From Caldilineaceae bacterium bin5 (GTDB lineage: Bacteria > Chloroflexota > Anaerolineae > Caldilineales > Caldilineaceae): DNA of 64,000 nt. How positions within the stretch are numbered: the stretch's first letter is position 1; the number at the start of each line of letters is the position of its first letter. Location: NCBI GenBank assembly GCA_002238445.1, contig MPML01000003.1, forward strand, positions 186,001 to 250,000, written 5' to 3'. Positions 1 to 8,129 of the stretch are shown one piece after another. The translations under genes and the position numbers were made by a program. The notes beneath the pieces are model-generated. The model was not told the origin of the DNA and made no database searches. It saw only the letters and a program-made list of their open reading frames with translations.

Positions 1-948
1 TACCGGCACGCTCATGGCGCCGATGCGCTTTACCGGGGCGTCGAGATAGTAGAATGCGCCATCGGCGATGACCGAGGCAATTTCACCGGTGACGCCATAC
101 TGCCGGTAGCCCTCGTCGACCACAAGCGCCCGGCTGGTCTTTCGGGCGGACTGAATCAGTGTCTCAGCGTCCAGAGGGGTAGTCGTGCGGGGATCGATCA
201 ACTCTGCGCTGATGCCGGCCGCGGCCAGCTGATCGGCCGCTTCCAAGGCAACGTACACCATTGAACTGGTCGCGACTATTGTGATGTCGTCGCCGGTTCG
301 CTTGACGTCCGCCTGGCCCAGGGGGAGAGTATACTCCTCCTCCGGCACCGGCCCCTTCTGTTGAAAGAGCGCCCTGTCTTCAAAAATCACTACCGGATTA
401 TCGTCGCGGATGGCGCTCTTCATCAGCCCCTTGGCGTCGTATGGCGTGGCCGGTATCGCTACCTTCAGGCCGGGAATGTGGCTGAAGAGCGCATGCAGAG
501 ATTGGCTGTGCTGGGCGGCAGTGCGGCTACCGGCCCCCATGGTCGTCCGCAAGACCATGGGCACTTTCAGCTTGCCGCCGGACATGTAGTGGGTCTTGGC
601 CGCCTGGTTGACCAACTGATCCATCACCAGCGTAGCAAAGTCGCAAAACATGATGTCCACAATGGGCCGCATACCGGTGATGGCCGCGCCCACACCGATG
701 CCGGCAATACCCGCCTCCGAAATCGGCGAATCGATCACCCGCTCCGGGCCGAACTTCTCATACAGACCGACAAACACTTTGAATACCGAGCCGGCCACGG
801 CAATATCTTCTCCGATGGCGAAGACGCGCTCGTCGCGGGTCATCTCCTCGGCAACAGCTTCGTGAATTGCCTGACCGAAGGTAATTTGACGTTCCCCCGG
901 CGCGTGGATGGCCGGGCTGTAACGGATACCGTTCTCAAGCGTAGACAT
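1..948 (-). CDS. 2-oxoacid dehydrogenase E1 component, beta subunit (partial)
   Basis: Beta subunit of a thiamine-diphosphate-dependent E1 (pyruvate, acetoin or branched-chain 2-oxoacid dehydrogenase), which with the alpha subunit decarboxylates the 2-oxoacid and passes the acyl group to E2 lipoamide. The ATG at 948 follows an AGGTGGAG ribosome site. The 316 visible codons run off the left edge, so the last few residues and probably the neighbouring complex genes are missing. Family segments read in the translation are EEMTRDERVFAIGEDI, DSPISEAGIAGIGVGAA and, in the transketolase-C part, RALVVDEGYRQYGVTGEI. It lies downstream of the molybdenum hydroxylase genes on the same strand. The substrate cannot be told from the beta subunit alone. 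Confidence 0.93.
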   Translation of the reverse strand, partial: MSTLENGIRYSPAIHAPGERQITFGQAIHEAVAEEMTRDERVFAIGEDIAVAGSVFKVFVGLYEKFGPERVIDSPISEAGIAGIGVGAAITGMRPIVDIMFCDFATLVMDQLVNQAAKTHYMSGGKLKVPMVLRTTMGAGSRTAAQHSQSLHALFSHIPGLKVAIPATPYDAKGLMKSAIRDDNPVVIFEDRALFQQKGPVPEEEYTLPLGQADVKRTGDDITIVATSSMVYVALEAADQLAAAGISAELIDPRTTTPLDAETLIQSARKTSRALVVDEGYRQYGVTGEIASVIADGAFYYLDAPVKRIGAMSVPV

Positions 949-985
949 GCCGCTCCACCTCGCTTTCACTGGAAAATGCCGCCCC

Positions 986-1010
986 GTAGGGGCACCCCTT
1001 GTGGGTGCCC
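986..1010. repeat. GTAGGGGCACCC-type intergenic hairpin
   Basis: Stem GGGCACCC (990-997), loop CTTGT, stem GGGTGCCC (1003-1010), preceded by GTAG. The same unit or a close variant recurs near 26605, 27494, 60790 and 60925. It sits between two minus-strand genes and has no T-run, so it is a dispersed palindrome rather than a clear terminator. Confidence 0.75.
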
Positions 1011-1076
1011 TCTCTTGTAGGCTTCACTCCGCTGATGAAACGTCGACACTTTTCCTCCGACCCTGCACAGCAAGGA

Positions 1077-2597
1077 TCACAAAACATACGATTCCCATCT
1101 ACAGTGGTCCCTGTCACCAACCACCATCCACCGCCGTCCGCCAGTCCTCCGGCGTGTCCACATCAGCCAGCCCTCCGGCGTGCCCACACCAGCCAGCCAC
1201 TCGCCCGCCGTCTCGATCGCGCTGACCTCCTCCGCGTGCCGGCGCAGCAGCATCCCCCCGCCCCGATCACCCTGAACCTGCCTCAACTGGCCAAAGTAAC
1301 GCCGGTCAAAGACCGCCGGCGCGCCGCGTACCGCTCCGGCCACAGCCACAGCCGCCAGATCGCTGCCGCCCCGCCATGTCTGCCACAGCCGTCGCAGCAG
1401 CGCCCCCGGCAGACGGGGCTGGTCCACCGGCAGAAACAGGGCCGCCTCACATTCGGCCGGCAGCGCCTCCATCGCGGCGCGCACCGAACCCGCCTGCCCA
1501 TCCTGCCAATTCGGGTTGAAAACGACTAGCAGACGTCCGCGCCCCGCCTCGCGCAACGGGGCCAGCGCGGCCTCCACCTGTTCAGCCACCGCGCCGGTAA
1601 CCACAACCGTTTCCGACGCGCCGCTCTCGAGCGCAATGCGGGCCGCGCGCGTCACCAGCGGCTCACCCTGCCAGCGCAGTAGCTGTTTCGGCTGCCCCAT
1701 CCTGCGGCTCTCCCCGCCGGCCAGCACGATAGCCGTCGTCGCGCCCCAGCGCTCGCGGACAGCCGTCCGGCTCTCCGTCCCCACCGCGCCGATGAGCGCC
1801 GGCTGATTCTGTGCCGCCAACCGCTGCGCAATCAACCGGGCAGCCGCCAACCTGGGAGCGCTGTCCGCCTTGTTCAGAAGCGGTATCAGTCTCGCGCCCG
1901 CAGGGGGTCTCTGCGATACATGGGGGGGCTCCTTTTCTTCCCTCGCATAGGGTTCGACCAGAAGGCGGCCGAGCATGCCCGCAGTCAGCCGCGTCGACGC
2001 GTCATCTTCTTGCAGGAGCGCACGCACCTGTTCGGGCCGGTGAACGTAAGGTGCGTCCAGAGGAAGCCCCAGCCCATCGAGGCCTGCGACCGGAACCAGG
2101 TGGGTCGTACAATCGGGGATGACCGGCTCGTGCGACGCGGGCGCCTTCACCGGGCGGCGGCGGCTGCCATCGCCTTCAATCGCAATCAGGCTGATGCCGA
2201 GATCTCCGGCCCGCGCCGCCAGCGCATCCACAACTTCCGGAGGAAGGCCCTGGCGTTTGGATCTTGTCGGCGAAGCGGTTGCTGGTTTGCCGCCGGCTTC
2301 AGCGGTCCGGCCATTGGACGGCGACCAGATCAGGCAGTGCCCGTGCCGCGCCAGCTGTGCCTCCAGCGCAGCCCAGTCAACCGCGTCAGCCCTGTCCGGC
2401 CTTACTTCAAGACGGGCCTGCGCCTGCTCCGCCTGGGAGGCGAATATGTGGGTGGTCGTGGTGGTGACGACGCGGCGGCCGGCGGCAACGGCCTCATCCG
2501 CCAGCCGAAAAAGCGCGCTCGTCTTGCCCCCGGCGCCGACCAGCGTGACAACCGAAAGTTCATCCGGCGGCAGCCGCAGAGCATGGTGGAGTTGCAT
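1077..2597 (-). CDS. YqeC-MocA fusion: selenium/molybdenum cofactor maturation protein (C-terminus frameshifted)
   Basis: Maturation factor for the molybdenum hydroxylase encoded just upstream. Residues 1 to about 250 are a YqeC domain (selenium-dependent molybdenum hydroxylase accessory family), with a P-loop-like VTLVGAGGKTSALFRLADE and TTTTTHIF. The rest is a MocA-type nucleotidyltransferase (IVLAGGESRRMGQPKQLL) that would transfer CMP to molybdopterin. I chose the ATG at 2597 because family similarity starts there; an upstream extension would run back into the end of the preceding gene. A 26-bp imperfect tandem duplication (1145-1170 and 1171-1196) shifts the frame at the C-terminus. The other frame restores the usual MocA ending (LADVDTPEDW) and stops at 1114-1116. 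The protein as written ends with about 28 unrelated residues and may still be active, since the catalytic core is intact. Confidence 0.88.
   Translation of the reverse strand: MQLHHALRLPPDELSVVTLVGAGGKTSALFRLADEAVAAGRRVVTTTTTHIFASQAEQAQARLEVRPDRADAVDWAALEAQLARHGHCLIWSPSNGRTAEAGGKPATASPTRSKRQGLPPEVVDALAARAGDLGISLIAIEGDGSRRRPVKAPASHEPVIPDCTTHLVPVAGLDGLGLPLDAPYVHRPEQVRALLQEDDASTRLTAGMLGRLLVEPYAREEKEPPHVSQRPPAGARLIPLLNKADSAPRLAAARLIAQRLAAQNQPALIGAVGTESRTAVRERWGATTAIVLAGGESRRMGQPKQLLRWQGEPLVTRAARIALESGASETVVVTGAVAEQVEAALAPLREAGRGRLLVVFNPNWQDGQAGSVRAAMEALPAECEAALFLPVDQPRLPGALLRRLWQTWRGGSDLAAVAVAGAVRGAPAVFDRRYFGQLRQVQGDRGGGMLLRRHAEEVSAIETAGEWLAGVGTPEGWLMWTRRRTGGRRWMVVGDRDHCRWESYVL
1145..1196. repeat. 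26-bp tandem duplication inside the MocA domain
   Basis: Two adjacent 26-bp copies, 1145-1170 and 1171-1196, differ at three positions. On the coding strand each copy encodes the LA(D/G)V(D/G)TPE(D/G) segment typical of a MocA C-terminus. Because 26 is not a multiple of three, the second copy is read out of frame. Confidence 0.9.
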
Positions 2598-2661
2598 GGG
2601 AAGCACCTTAGTTCTCAGTCGCAAGTCGCATCCGCCGCCGTTACTGAAAACTAAAAACTGC

Positions 2662-5600
2662 CTACGTCTGCCCCCAGTGACCGTCGATCTCTCTTTCCTT
2701 GTCGCGCATCGCCAGCAGCAACGCGTCCTGATCGACCGGCAGGGCCAGGCAGCGAACCCCGACCGCGTTGCAAATGGCGTTCGTGATCGCCGGGCTGATC
2801 GGGATCGAGCTGATCTCGCCCACCCCCTTGGCGCCGTACGGCCCATCTGCCGTAGGATGTTCGACGATGTGGCTGTCCATTTTCGGCGTCATCTTGATGC
2901 CCGGCATCTTGTACTGTCCCAGGCGCTCGGTCCAGGGGATGCCATTCTCGACGATGTAGTTCTCAGTCAGGGCGTTGCCGATGCCCATTACGATCCCGCC
3001 TTCGATCTGACCGAGCAGGCTCAAAGGATTGATGGCCCGGCCCACGTCGTGGGCAGAGATCACCCGCTCCACCGCCACCTCGCCGGTGTCGGTATCCACG
3101 CTCACCAGCGCCGCATGCACCGCGTACGAGAAGGCGAAGTGCATGTCGCCTCCCGTCCCCAGCGGCTGCGTCTGCGGCGCCCAGTATTCATAGCGGATCT
3201 TCGGCAACCGGTTCTCGGCCAGCAGCGCGTTGACCGCATCGGCGAAAGAGATGCTGCGGATCGACTGTGGCAGCGCCTTTCCCGTGCTGCCGTTCGTGCC
3301 GTTGGCGCCTTCCACCGGCAGCTCCGCCCCATGCATCTGCGCCAAGCGCTTCTCATCCACATAAGCCAGCCCCTCATGGAAGGCGATGACGTCCGGGTGC
3401 GTGTCGAATTTCTCGGCGAGCACGGTCTGCATCTGCTGCCGCATGGCCCGCGCCGCCAGGCGGGCGGCATTGCCGCTGACATAGGTCTGGCGGCTGGCCG
3501 TCGAAGGGCCGCCGTCGGGCGTCAGATCCGTGTCCATTACCGTTACATGCACCTTCTCGAAAGGCAGGCCCAACTCCTGCGCGGTGCAGGCCGCCAGCAC
3601 GCCGACCAGATTCTGCCCCATCTCCGCGCTGCTCGTGCGGATCGCCGCGGTGCCGTCTGCGAATACCTCCACCTCGGCCTCCGACTTGTCCGGCGCGCCG
3701 CCCCCCAGGCCGGTATTCTTGTAGCCGGCCGCGATGCCCCAGGCGTAGCGCTTGCTGCCGATCTGAAACGAAGTCCAGGGGTCGGAAGACAGTGAACTCG
3801 GACCGCCGTCCTCTGACGTTCTGATCTCTTCCTCCACCAGGTCAAGGCATTCGAGCAGTCCCACGCTCTCGATCAGTTCCTGGCCGGTGGCCGTCTCCGT
3901 CCCGACGCGCATAACGTTTTTGCGCCGTAACTCTGCCGGGTCCATGCCCAGTTCTGCCGCCAATATGTCGAGATTGCTCTCCACCGCAAAGGCCGACTGC
4001 GTGACGCCAAAGCCGCGGAAAGCGCCGCTGGGCGCGTTATTCGTATACATGGCGTAGCAGTCGATCTTGGCATGCGGCATCACGTACGGGCCGGTGGCGT
4101 GCGTAGTGGCGCGGGTCATCACCTTCTCGCCCAGGCTGGCATAAGCCCCGCTGTCGCCGTAAAGCTCCGCCTCCACTGCAAGTAGCTTGCCGTCGCGCAT
4201 GGCGCCCGTCTTGATGCGGATGATCGTGCTGTGACGCTTGGGATGGAAGATCAAGCTCTCCTGCCGGCTATAAAGAATCTTGACCGGGCGGCCCGTCACC
4301 TGCGCGCCCAGCGCCGCATGGATCTGTCCGGCAATGTCCTCCTTACCGCCGAATCCTCCCCCCATCAGTGTGCCGATCACGCGCACTTCCTCGTCGGCCA
4401 GGCCCAGGCTCTTCGCCACCTGCCGCCTGTCGCTGTATGGGATCTGGCTGCCCACATAGACGGTCAGCTTGTCGCTATCGTGGTCGGACGCGCCCGGCTC
4501 CTTGCTGGTGGATGGGCGGCTCCCGCTATAGCCCGCCGGCACCGCCAGCGCGCATTCCGGCTCCAGGAACGCGTGCTCGGTCATCGGCGTGCGGTACGTG
4601 CGCTCGACGACGATATCGGCGTCGGCAAACCCTTGCTCCACGTCGCCCTGACGTACCTTGATATGCTTGAGCAGATTCCCGGTGGGACGGTCCGGGTGCA
4701 GCTGCGGCGCGTCCGGCTGCAACGCATCCCGTGGATCGGTGACCGCCGGCAGCGCCTCGTACTCCACCCGGATCAACCCCAGCGCCTGCTGCGCGATCTC
4801 CGCCGTCTCGGCCACCGCCAAGGCAATCGCGTCCCCCACATAGCGGGCCGGAAAGCGTCCGCCCGCGAAGACCGGCCAGTCGTTCTCGACCAGCCCGTGA
4901 CGCGGGTCGCCCGGCACATCGGCGTGCGTCAGCACCGCGTGGACTCCCTCCAGCGCACGTGCCGCCGCGGTGTCGATTTCGCGAATATGGGCATGGGGGT
5001 GTTCGCTGCGCAGCGTAGCGCCGAACAGCATCCCGTCGAAGGTGTAGTCATCCGTGTAGAGCGCCGCCCCCGTCACCTTGTCGACCGCGTCCGGTCGCTC
5101 CAATGGTTGCCCGATCTGCGAAAGCGGCTCTATCACCGACGGCAGCTCCGCCTCCGGCATTGTACCGGTGCGCATGTACTCGCCCGCAGCCTTCACCGAG
5201 TTGATGATCGCGGTGTACCCGGTGCAGCGGCAGTAAGTATCCTTCAAGCACTCCTTTATCTCCTTATCCGACGGGTCCGGGTTCTCGTCCAGCAGCGTCG
5301 TCGCCTGCATGATGAACCCGGGCGTGCAGAAACCGCACTGCGTCGCCCCGTGGCGGATGAACGCGGACTGCAGAGGATGCAACTCGAGCGCATGGCTGGA
5401 GCCATTCTGGGAGCATGACCGGGTCTGGGCCAGCCCCTCGATCGTCGACACCTGCGCGCCCTGCGCCTTGAACGCCGGGTAGATGCAGGAATCAACCGAC
5501 TGGCCGTCAACGATGACGGTGCAGCAGCCGCACTCCGCCTCATCACAGCCGATCTTGGTGCCGGTCAGCCCCAGGTCGTAGCGCAAAACCTCCGCCAGAT

Positions 5601-5664
5601 AGCGGCTGGGCGGTACATCGAGAGCGTGCTCCGTACCATTGACGGTCAGAGTAAGTTGTGTCAC
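2662..5664 (-). CDS. Molybdenum hydroxylase (xanthine dehydrogenase/aldehyde oxidoreductase family), fused [2Fe-2S] and Mo subunits
   Basis: Hydroxylates a purine, aldehyde or N-heterocycle using water, passing electrons through two [2Fe-2S] clusters to the FAD subunit. Ligands of the plant-type N-terminal cluster are Cys40, 45, 48 and 60; the second cluster has Cys110, 113, 145 and 147 (CGFC...CRCTGY). A linker near 165-190 leads to the molybdopterin domain, with GGGFGGKE at 435-442, a GAFRGFG arginine loop, and the catalytic Glu950 in KGVGE. At 1000 residues it is a two-subunit fusion like the single-chain aldehyde oxidoreductases. The FAD subunit is a separate gene (6614-7528). YqeC-MocA starts 64 bp downstream. 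Co-location with YqeC suggests a labile selenium ligand at the Mo site (inference). The substrate is not determined. Confidence 0.95.
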   Translation of the reverse strand: MTQLTLTVNGTEHALDVPPSRYLAEVLRYDLGLTGTKIGCDEAECGCCTVIVDGQSVDSCIYPAFKAQGAQVSTIEGLAQTRSCSQNGSSHALELHPLQSAFIRHGATQCGFCTPGFIMQATTLLDENPDPSDKEIKECLKDTYCRCTGYTAIINSVKAAGEYMRTGTMPEAELPSVIEPLSQIGQPLERPDAVDKVTGAALYTDDYTFDGMLFGATLRSEHPHAHIREIDTAAARALEGVHAVLTHADVPGDPRHGLVENDWPVFAGGRFPARYVGDAIALAVAETAEIAQQALGLIRVEYEALPAVTDPRDALQPDAPQLHPDRPTGNLLKHIKVRQGDVEQGFADADIVVERTYRTPMTEHAFLEPECALAVPAGYSGSRPSTSKEPGASDHDSDKLTVYVGSQIPYSDRRQVAKSLGLADEEVRVIGTLMGGGFGGKEDIAGQIHAALGAQVTGRPVKILYSRQESLIFHPKRHSTIIRIKTGAMRDGKLLAVEAELYGDSGAYASLGEKVMTRATTHATGPYVMPHAKIDCYAMYTNNAPSGAFRGFGVTQSAFAVESNLDILAAELGMDPAELRRKNVMRVGTETATGQELIESVGLLECLDLVEEEIRTSEDGGPSSLSSDPWTSFQIGSKRYAWGIAAGYKNTGLGGGAPDKSEAEVEVFADGTAAIRTSSAEMGQNLVGVLAACTAQELGLPFEKVHVTVMDTDLTPDGGPSTASRQTYVSGNAARLAARAMRQQMQTVLAEKFDTHPDVIAFHEGLAYVDEKRLAQMHGAELPVEGANGTNGSTGKALPQSIRSISFADAVNALLAENRLPKIRYEYWAPQTQPLGTGGDMHFAFSYAVHAALVSVDTDTGEVAVERVISAHDVGRAINPLSLLGQIEGGIVMGIGNALTENYIVENGIPWTERLGQYKMPGIKMTPKMDSHIVEHPTADGPYGAKGVGEISSIPISPAITNAICNAVGVRCLALPVDQDALLLAMRDKEREIDGHWGQT

Positions 5665-5750
5665 TTATTGGCTCCTGTCGGCGTGTACAAAAAGTGGTTC
5701 GTGACGGGACGCTTTCGGGGTCGCTGTCCGCCAGCCACTGCAAGTTGTGG

Positions 5751-6554
5751 TTACAGGTGGTTCAGATACAGCTGTGGATCGTTCAGAAATCCTCGCGTCA
5801 CGCTCACGTGCTCCAATGATTCCCAGGACACGGGCTCGGGCGGGGACTCGTCAAAGTTCAGAATCGTGGCCCCGGGGAAGGCCATCAATATCGGGGAGTG
5901 GGTGGCAATGATAAACTGGGCGTCGCGGGCGACCATCTCCTTCAGCAGCGCGAGCAGCCCCACCTGGCGCAGGGGCGAGAGCGGCGCCTCCGGTTCATCC
6001 ATCAGATAAAGGCCGTTGGGCACAAAGCGGGCCTGGAAAAGGGCCAGAAACGCCTCACCGTGCGAGTGTCCGTCCAGCCCTTCGCCATAGCGTTCTTCTA
6101 TCGCGGCCAGCTGGCCGGAGTAAGCCATCTTCGCCAGCCCCTTGGCGTAGTCGGAGCGGCCTTCGTACTCCGCATCCACGTTGGCCATCTCCGTCTGCAG
6201 TTCAGCTTGCATCTGGGCGATGCGCTTGGCAAAGCCGAAAAAGTCCTCGGCGCGCAGATAAAAACCGCGCCCGCTGCGTTTGGTCCAGCCCAGGCGCAGA
6301 TGTTTGGACAACTGCCGCACCGCCGCCAGCGATGGGTCGTTGCCGGCCTCCTCAGCGCCCACCGTCGGCAGGCGCACCGTGGTAGCCAGCGCTTCGAGAA
6401 ATGTGGATTTGCCGCTGCCGTTTTCGCCTACCAGAAAGGTCACAGAACTTTCGAACTGCACCTTCTCCAGCCGGGCGATGACCGGCACATTATAGGGGAA
6501 TGTCCCTTCTTGGGGGAAAGAGGGCCGTTTTTCAATCGAGGTGAGGTGGATCAT
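5751..6554 (-). CDS. AAA/ABC-type ATPase, stand-alone
   Basis: A 267-residue soluble P-loop ATPase. Walker A is GENGSGKST at 43-51, Walker B reads YLMDEPEAPLSP, and a switch histidine follows in IIATHSPIL. It resembles the small AAA_21/AAA_23-type 'predicted ATPase' proteins more than transporter subunits: no canonical LSGGQ signature is visible and there is no partner permease. It lies between the FAD subunit (60 bp upstream) and the [2Fe-2S]-Mo subunit (86 bp downstream) on the same strand, so it is probably co-transcribed and may help cofactor insertion, but that role is inferred only from position. Confidence 0.8.
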   Translation of the reverse strand: MIHLTSIEKRPSFPQEGTFPYNVPVIARLEKVQFESSVTFLVGENGSGKSTFLEALATTVRLPTVGAEEAGNDPSLAAVRQLSKHLRLGWTKRSGRGFYLRAEDFFGFAKRIAQMQAELQTEMANVDAEYEGRSDYAKGLAKMAYSGQLAAIEERYGEGLDGHSHGEAFLALFQARFVPNGLYLMDEPEAPLSPLRQVGLLALLKEMVARDAQFIIATHSPILMAFPGATILNFDESPPEPVSWESLEHVSVTRGFLNDPQLYLNHL

Positions 6555-6613
6555 AGCCGTGGCACCCCCGCATCCCTGCCGGAACAGCGGCTGCTGATCG
6601 GTCGCTGCATTGG

Positions 6614-7528
6614 CTACGTATCCTCCACCTGTGTTGGCGCGTCATTCATGCGAGCCCTTTCCACCGCCGCCTGCAGCACCCTCCTCAGCAGCACGCCAAT
6701 CATCTCGCGGCGATACTCCTGCGACGCGCGGTACTTGCTGGTCCGCAGCCTGGCCTGCTCCTGCGCCGCGGCAACGGCATTCTCCACGGCCGCGTCGTCA
6801 AATTCTGCCGCTGCCGTCAATGCCTCCTCCGCGCCGCTGGCGCGAAAGGGGGTCGGTCCGGCCGGCCCAATCGCGATTACCGCATCCTCAACCCGCCGCA
6901 GATCTGCATCCAATCGGACCCTGGCCGCGATGCCCAGAACCGGCAGCGCCACACCCTGGGGCCGCATAATGCGGTCGAAGGCGTTGCCCGCCCGCGCCGC
7001 AATCGGGCGAAAGCGAAACGCGTGCAGCATCTGATCGGGGGCCAGGCGGTTGCGGCCGGGGCCGGCAAAGATGGAGAGCAGCGGCTGCCACCTATTGCTA
7101 CCCCCGTGTCCGGCAATCTCGACCTCCGCCTCCAGCGCCAGCAGGCCGATCGTCCCGTCCGCGGCCGGCAGCGCGTGCGCCACATTCCCGCCCAGCGTCG
7201 CCACATTACGCACCTGCGGCCCGCCGATGACCCCGCAACTTTCGGTCAGGCATCTGGCCTGGGCGCGCAGTAGCGGGCTGCTTTCGATCTGGGTATGGGT
7301 GATACCTGCGCCCAGCACGATCCAGCCGTCCTCCAGCGCGACGCGGTCGATGCCGGCGATCTTTGTCACATCCACCAGCACTTCCGGCACAACCGCGTGT
7401 TCCGCCTCCATATCGAGGATCAGGTCGGTGCCGCCGGCGATGATGCGGGCTTTGTCTTTGTGCTGATGCAGCAGTGAGAGCGCCTCAGCAACCGTTGTAG
7501 GCGTATGGTAAGCTCGCCACCGGGACAT
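6614..7528 (-). CDS. FAD-binding subunit of the molybdenum hydroxylase (CoxM/XdhB type)
   Basis: Medium subunit that carries FAD and passes electrons from the iron-sulfur clusters to an acceptor. The 304-residue protein begins MSRWRAYHTPTTVAEALSLL. It has the FAD pyrophosphate loop AGGTDL near residue 32 and the second FAD motif TLGGNVAHA near 113. A longer frame opens at 7705, but family similarity starts only at the ATG at 7528, which has a weak AGGA upstream. It is the first gene of the minus-strand operon; the ATPase, the fused Fe-S/Mo subunit and YqeC-MocA follow. Confidence 0.93.
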   Translation of the reverse strand: MSRWRAYHTPTTVAEALSLLHQHKDKARIIAGGTDLILDMEAEHAVVPEVLVDVTKIAGIDRVALEDGWIVLGAGITHTQIESSPLLRAQARCLTESCGVIGGPQVRNVATLGGNVAHALPAADGTIGLLALEAEVEIAGHGGSNRWQPLLSIFAGPGRNRLAPDQMLHAFRFRPIAARAGNAFDRIMRPQGVALPVLGIAARVRLDADLRRVEDAVIAIGPAGPTPFRASGAEEALTAAAEFDDAAVENAVAAAQEQARLRTSKYRASQEYRREMIGVLLRRVLQAAVERARMNDAPTQVEDT

Positions 7529-7725
7529 TGCGCAGATCCTGGTCAATGACTGAAAAAAATTAGACGGAGTATAGCACAGATCCTTCCCTTCTGGAAACGC
7601 ACGCTGCTCTGGTGTGCATCCCAAAATGGGTATGAACACTCGTATACCACTTTCTGCAACAAAGCCGCGGTCAGTTCCAAGCTCCGGCAACCATCCACTG
7701 ACCACTAACCACTGATCACTGCCTT

Positions 7726-7808
7726 ATGGGCGGTCGGGCCTTCGGCCCTCGCTTGTGCAGGGGCTGCGCCCCCGCAACGCCCCCCTCCAAAAACATGCCT
7801 CACCGACC
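7726..7808. repeat. Dispersed repeat, copy 1 (short)
   Basis: Begins ATGGGCGGTCGG, continues through a GC-rich segment (GGGGCTGCGCCCCC) and ends CCTCACCGACC. Longer copies lie at 29376-29740 and 49925-50245. Only the first 83 bp or so are shared here; the sequence then diverges. Confidence 0.85.
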
Positions 7809-8040
7809 GCTACGCCTTCTTCGCCGCGGTGCGCCTGTCCGGCAGTGTGCCTGCCGCCCACCAACGACGATTCGAAGAAAACCTGCATAGTGCCAGCGGT
7901 GAAGGGCTGCTCAAGCATGGCGCCCAAAAAAGGGGGAGCTGACGGCATGAAAACTGTGCTTCAACAGCCCTGTCCATTCCTGATTCAGACAACGCCTGTT
8001 GTCGAGAACAAGAGTAGAAATTCCAGAAAATTTTGTCTCC

Positions 8041-8069
8041 TTGACAAGCGATGACGATCTGGCTACGAT
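8041..8069 (+). promoter_or_regulatory. Sigma-70 promoter for the first ABC importer operon
   Basis: A perfect -35 TTGACA (8041-8046), a 17-bp spacer and a -10 TACGAT (8064-8069), about 60 bp before the start codon of the binding-protein gene. An A/T-rich TATATAT follows directly. Confidence 0.75.
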
Positions 8070-8129
8070 TATATATGCTTTAACGAAGGCCCGTCTGGTT
8101 CCTTCTTTTCAACCCCAAAGGAGAGAAAA

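Larger units (their letters stand above)
7529..8129. other. Divergent intergenic region with repeat copy and promoter
   Basis: About 600 bp between the divergent molybdenum hydroxylase operon and the first Dpp importer. It holds a low-complexity CACTGACCACTAACCACTGA run (7692-7720), a short copy of a dispersed repeat (7726-7808), and the promoter at 8041-8069 serving the importer. I see no gene in it. Confidence 0.7.

Noticed and set aside
2119-3795. Long plus-strand open frame (558 codons)
   Set aside because: Antisense to the molybdenum hydroxylase and YqeC genes; Arg/Ala-rich with no family similarity. High GC keeps the opposite strand open.
4231-5418. Plus-strand open frame of 395 codons
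   Set aside because: Antisense shadow of the Fe-S/Mo subunit, whose motifs and catalytic residues are clear on the minus strand.
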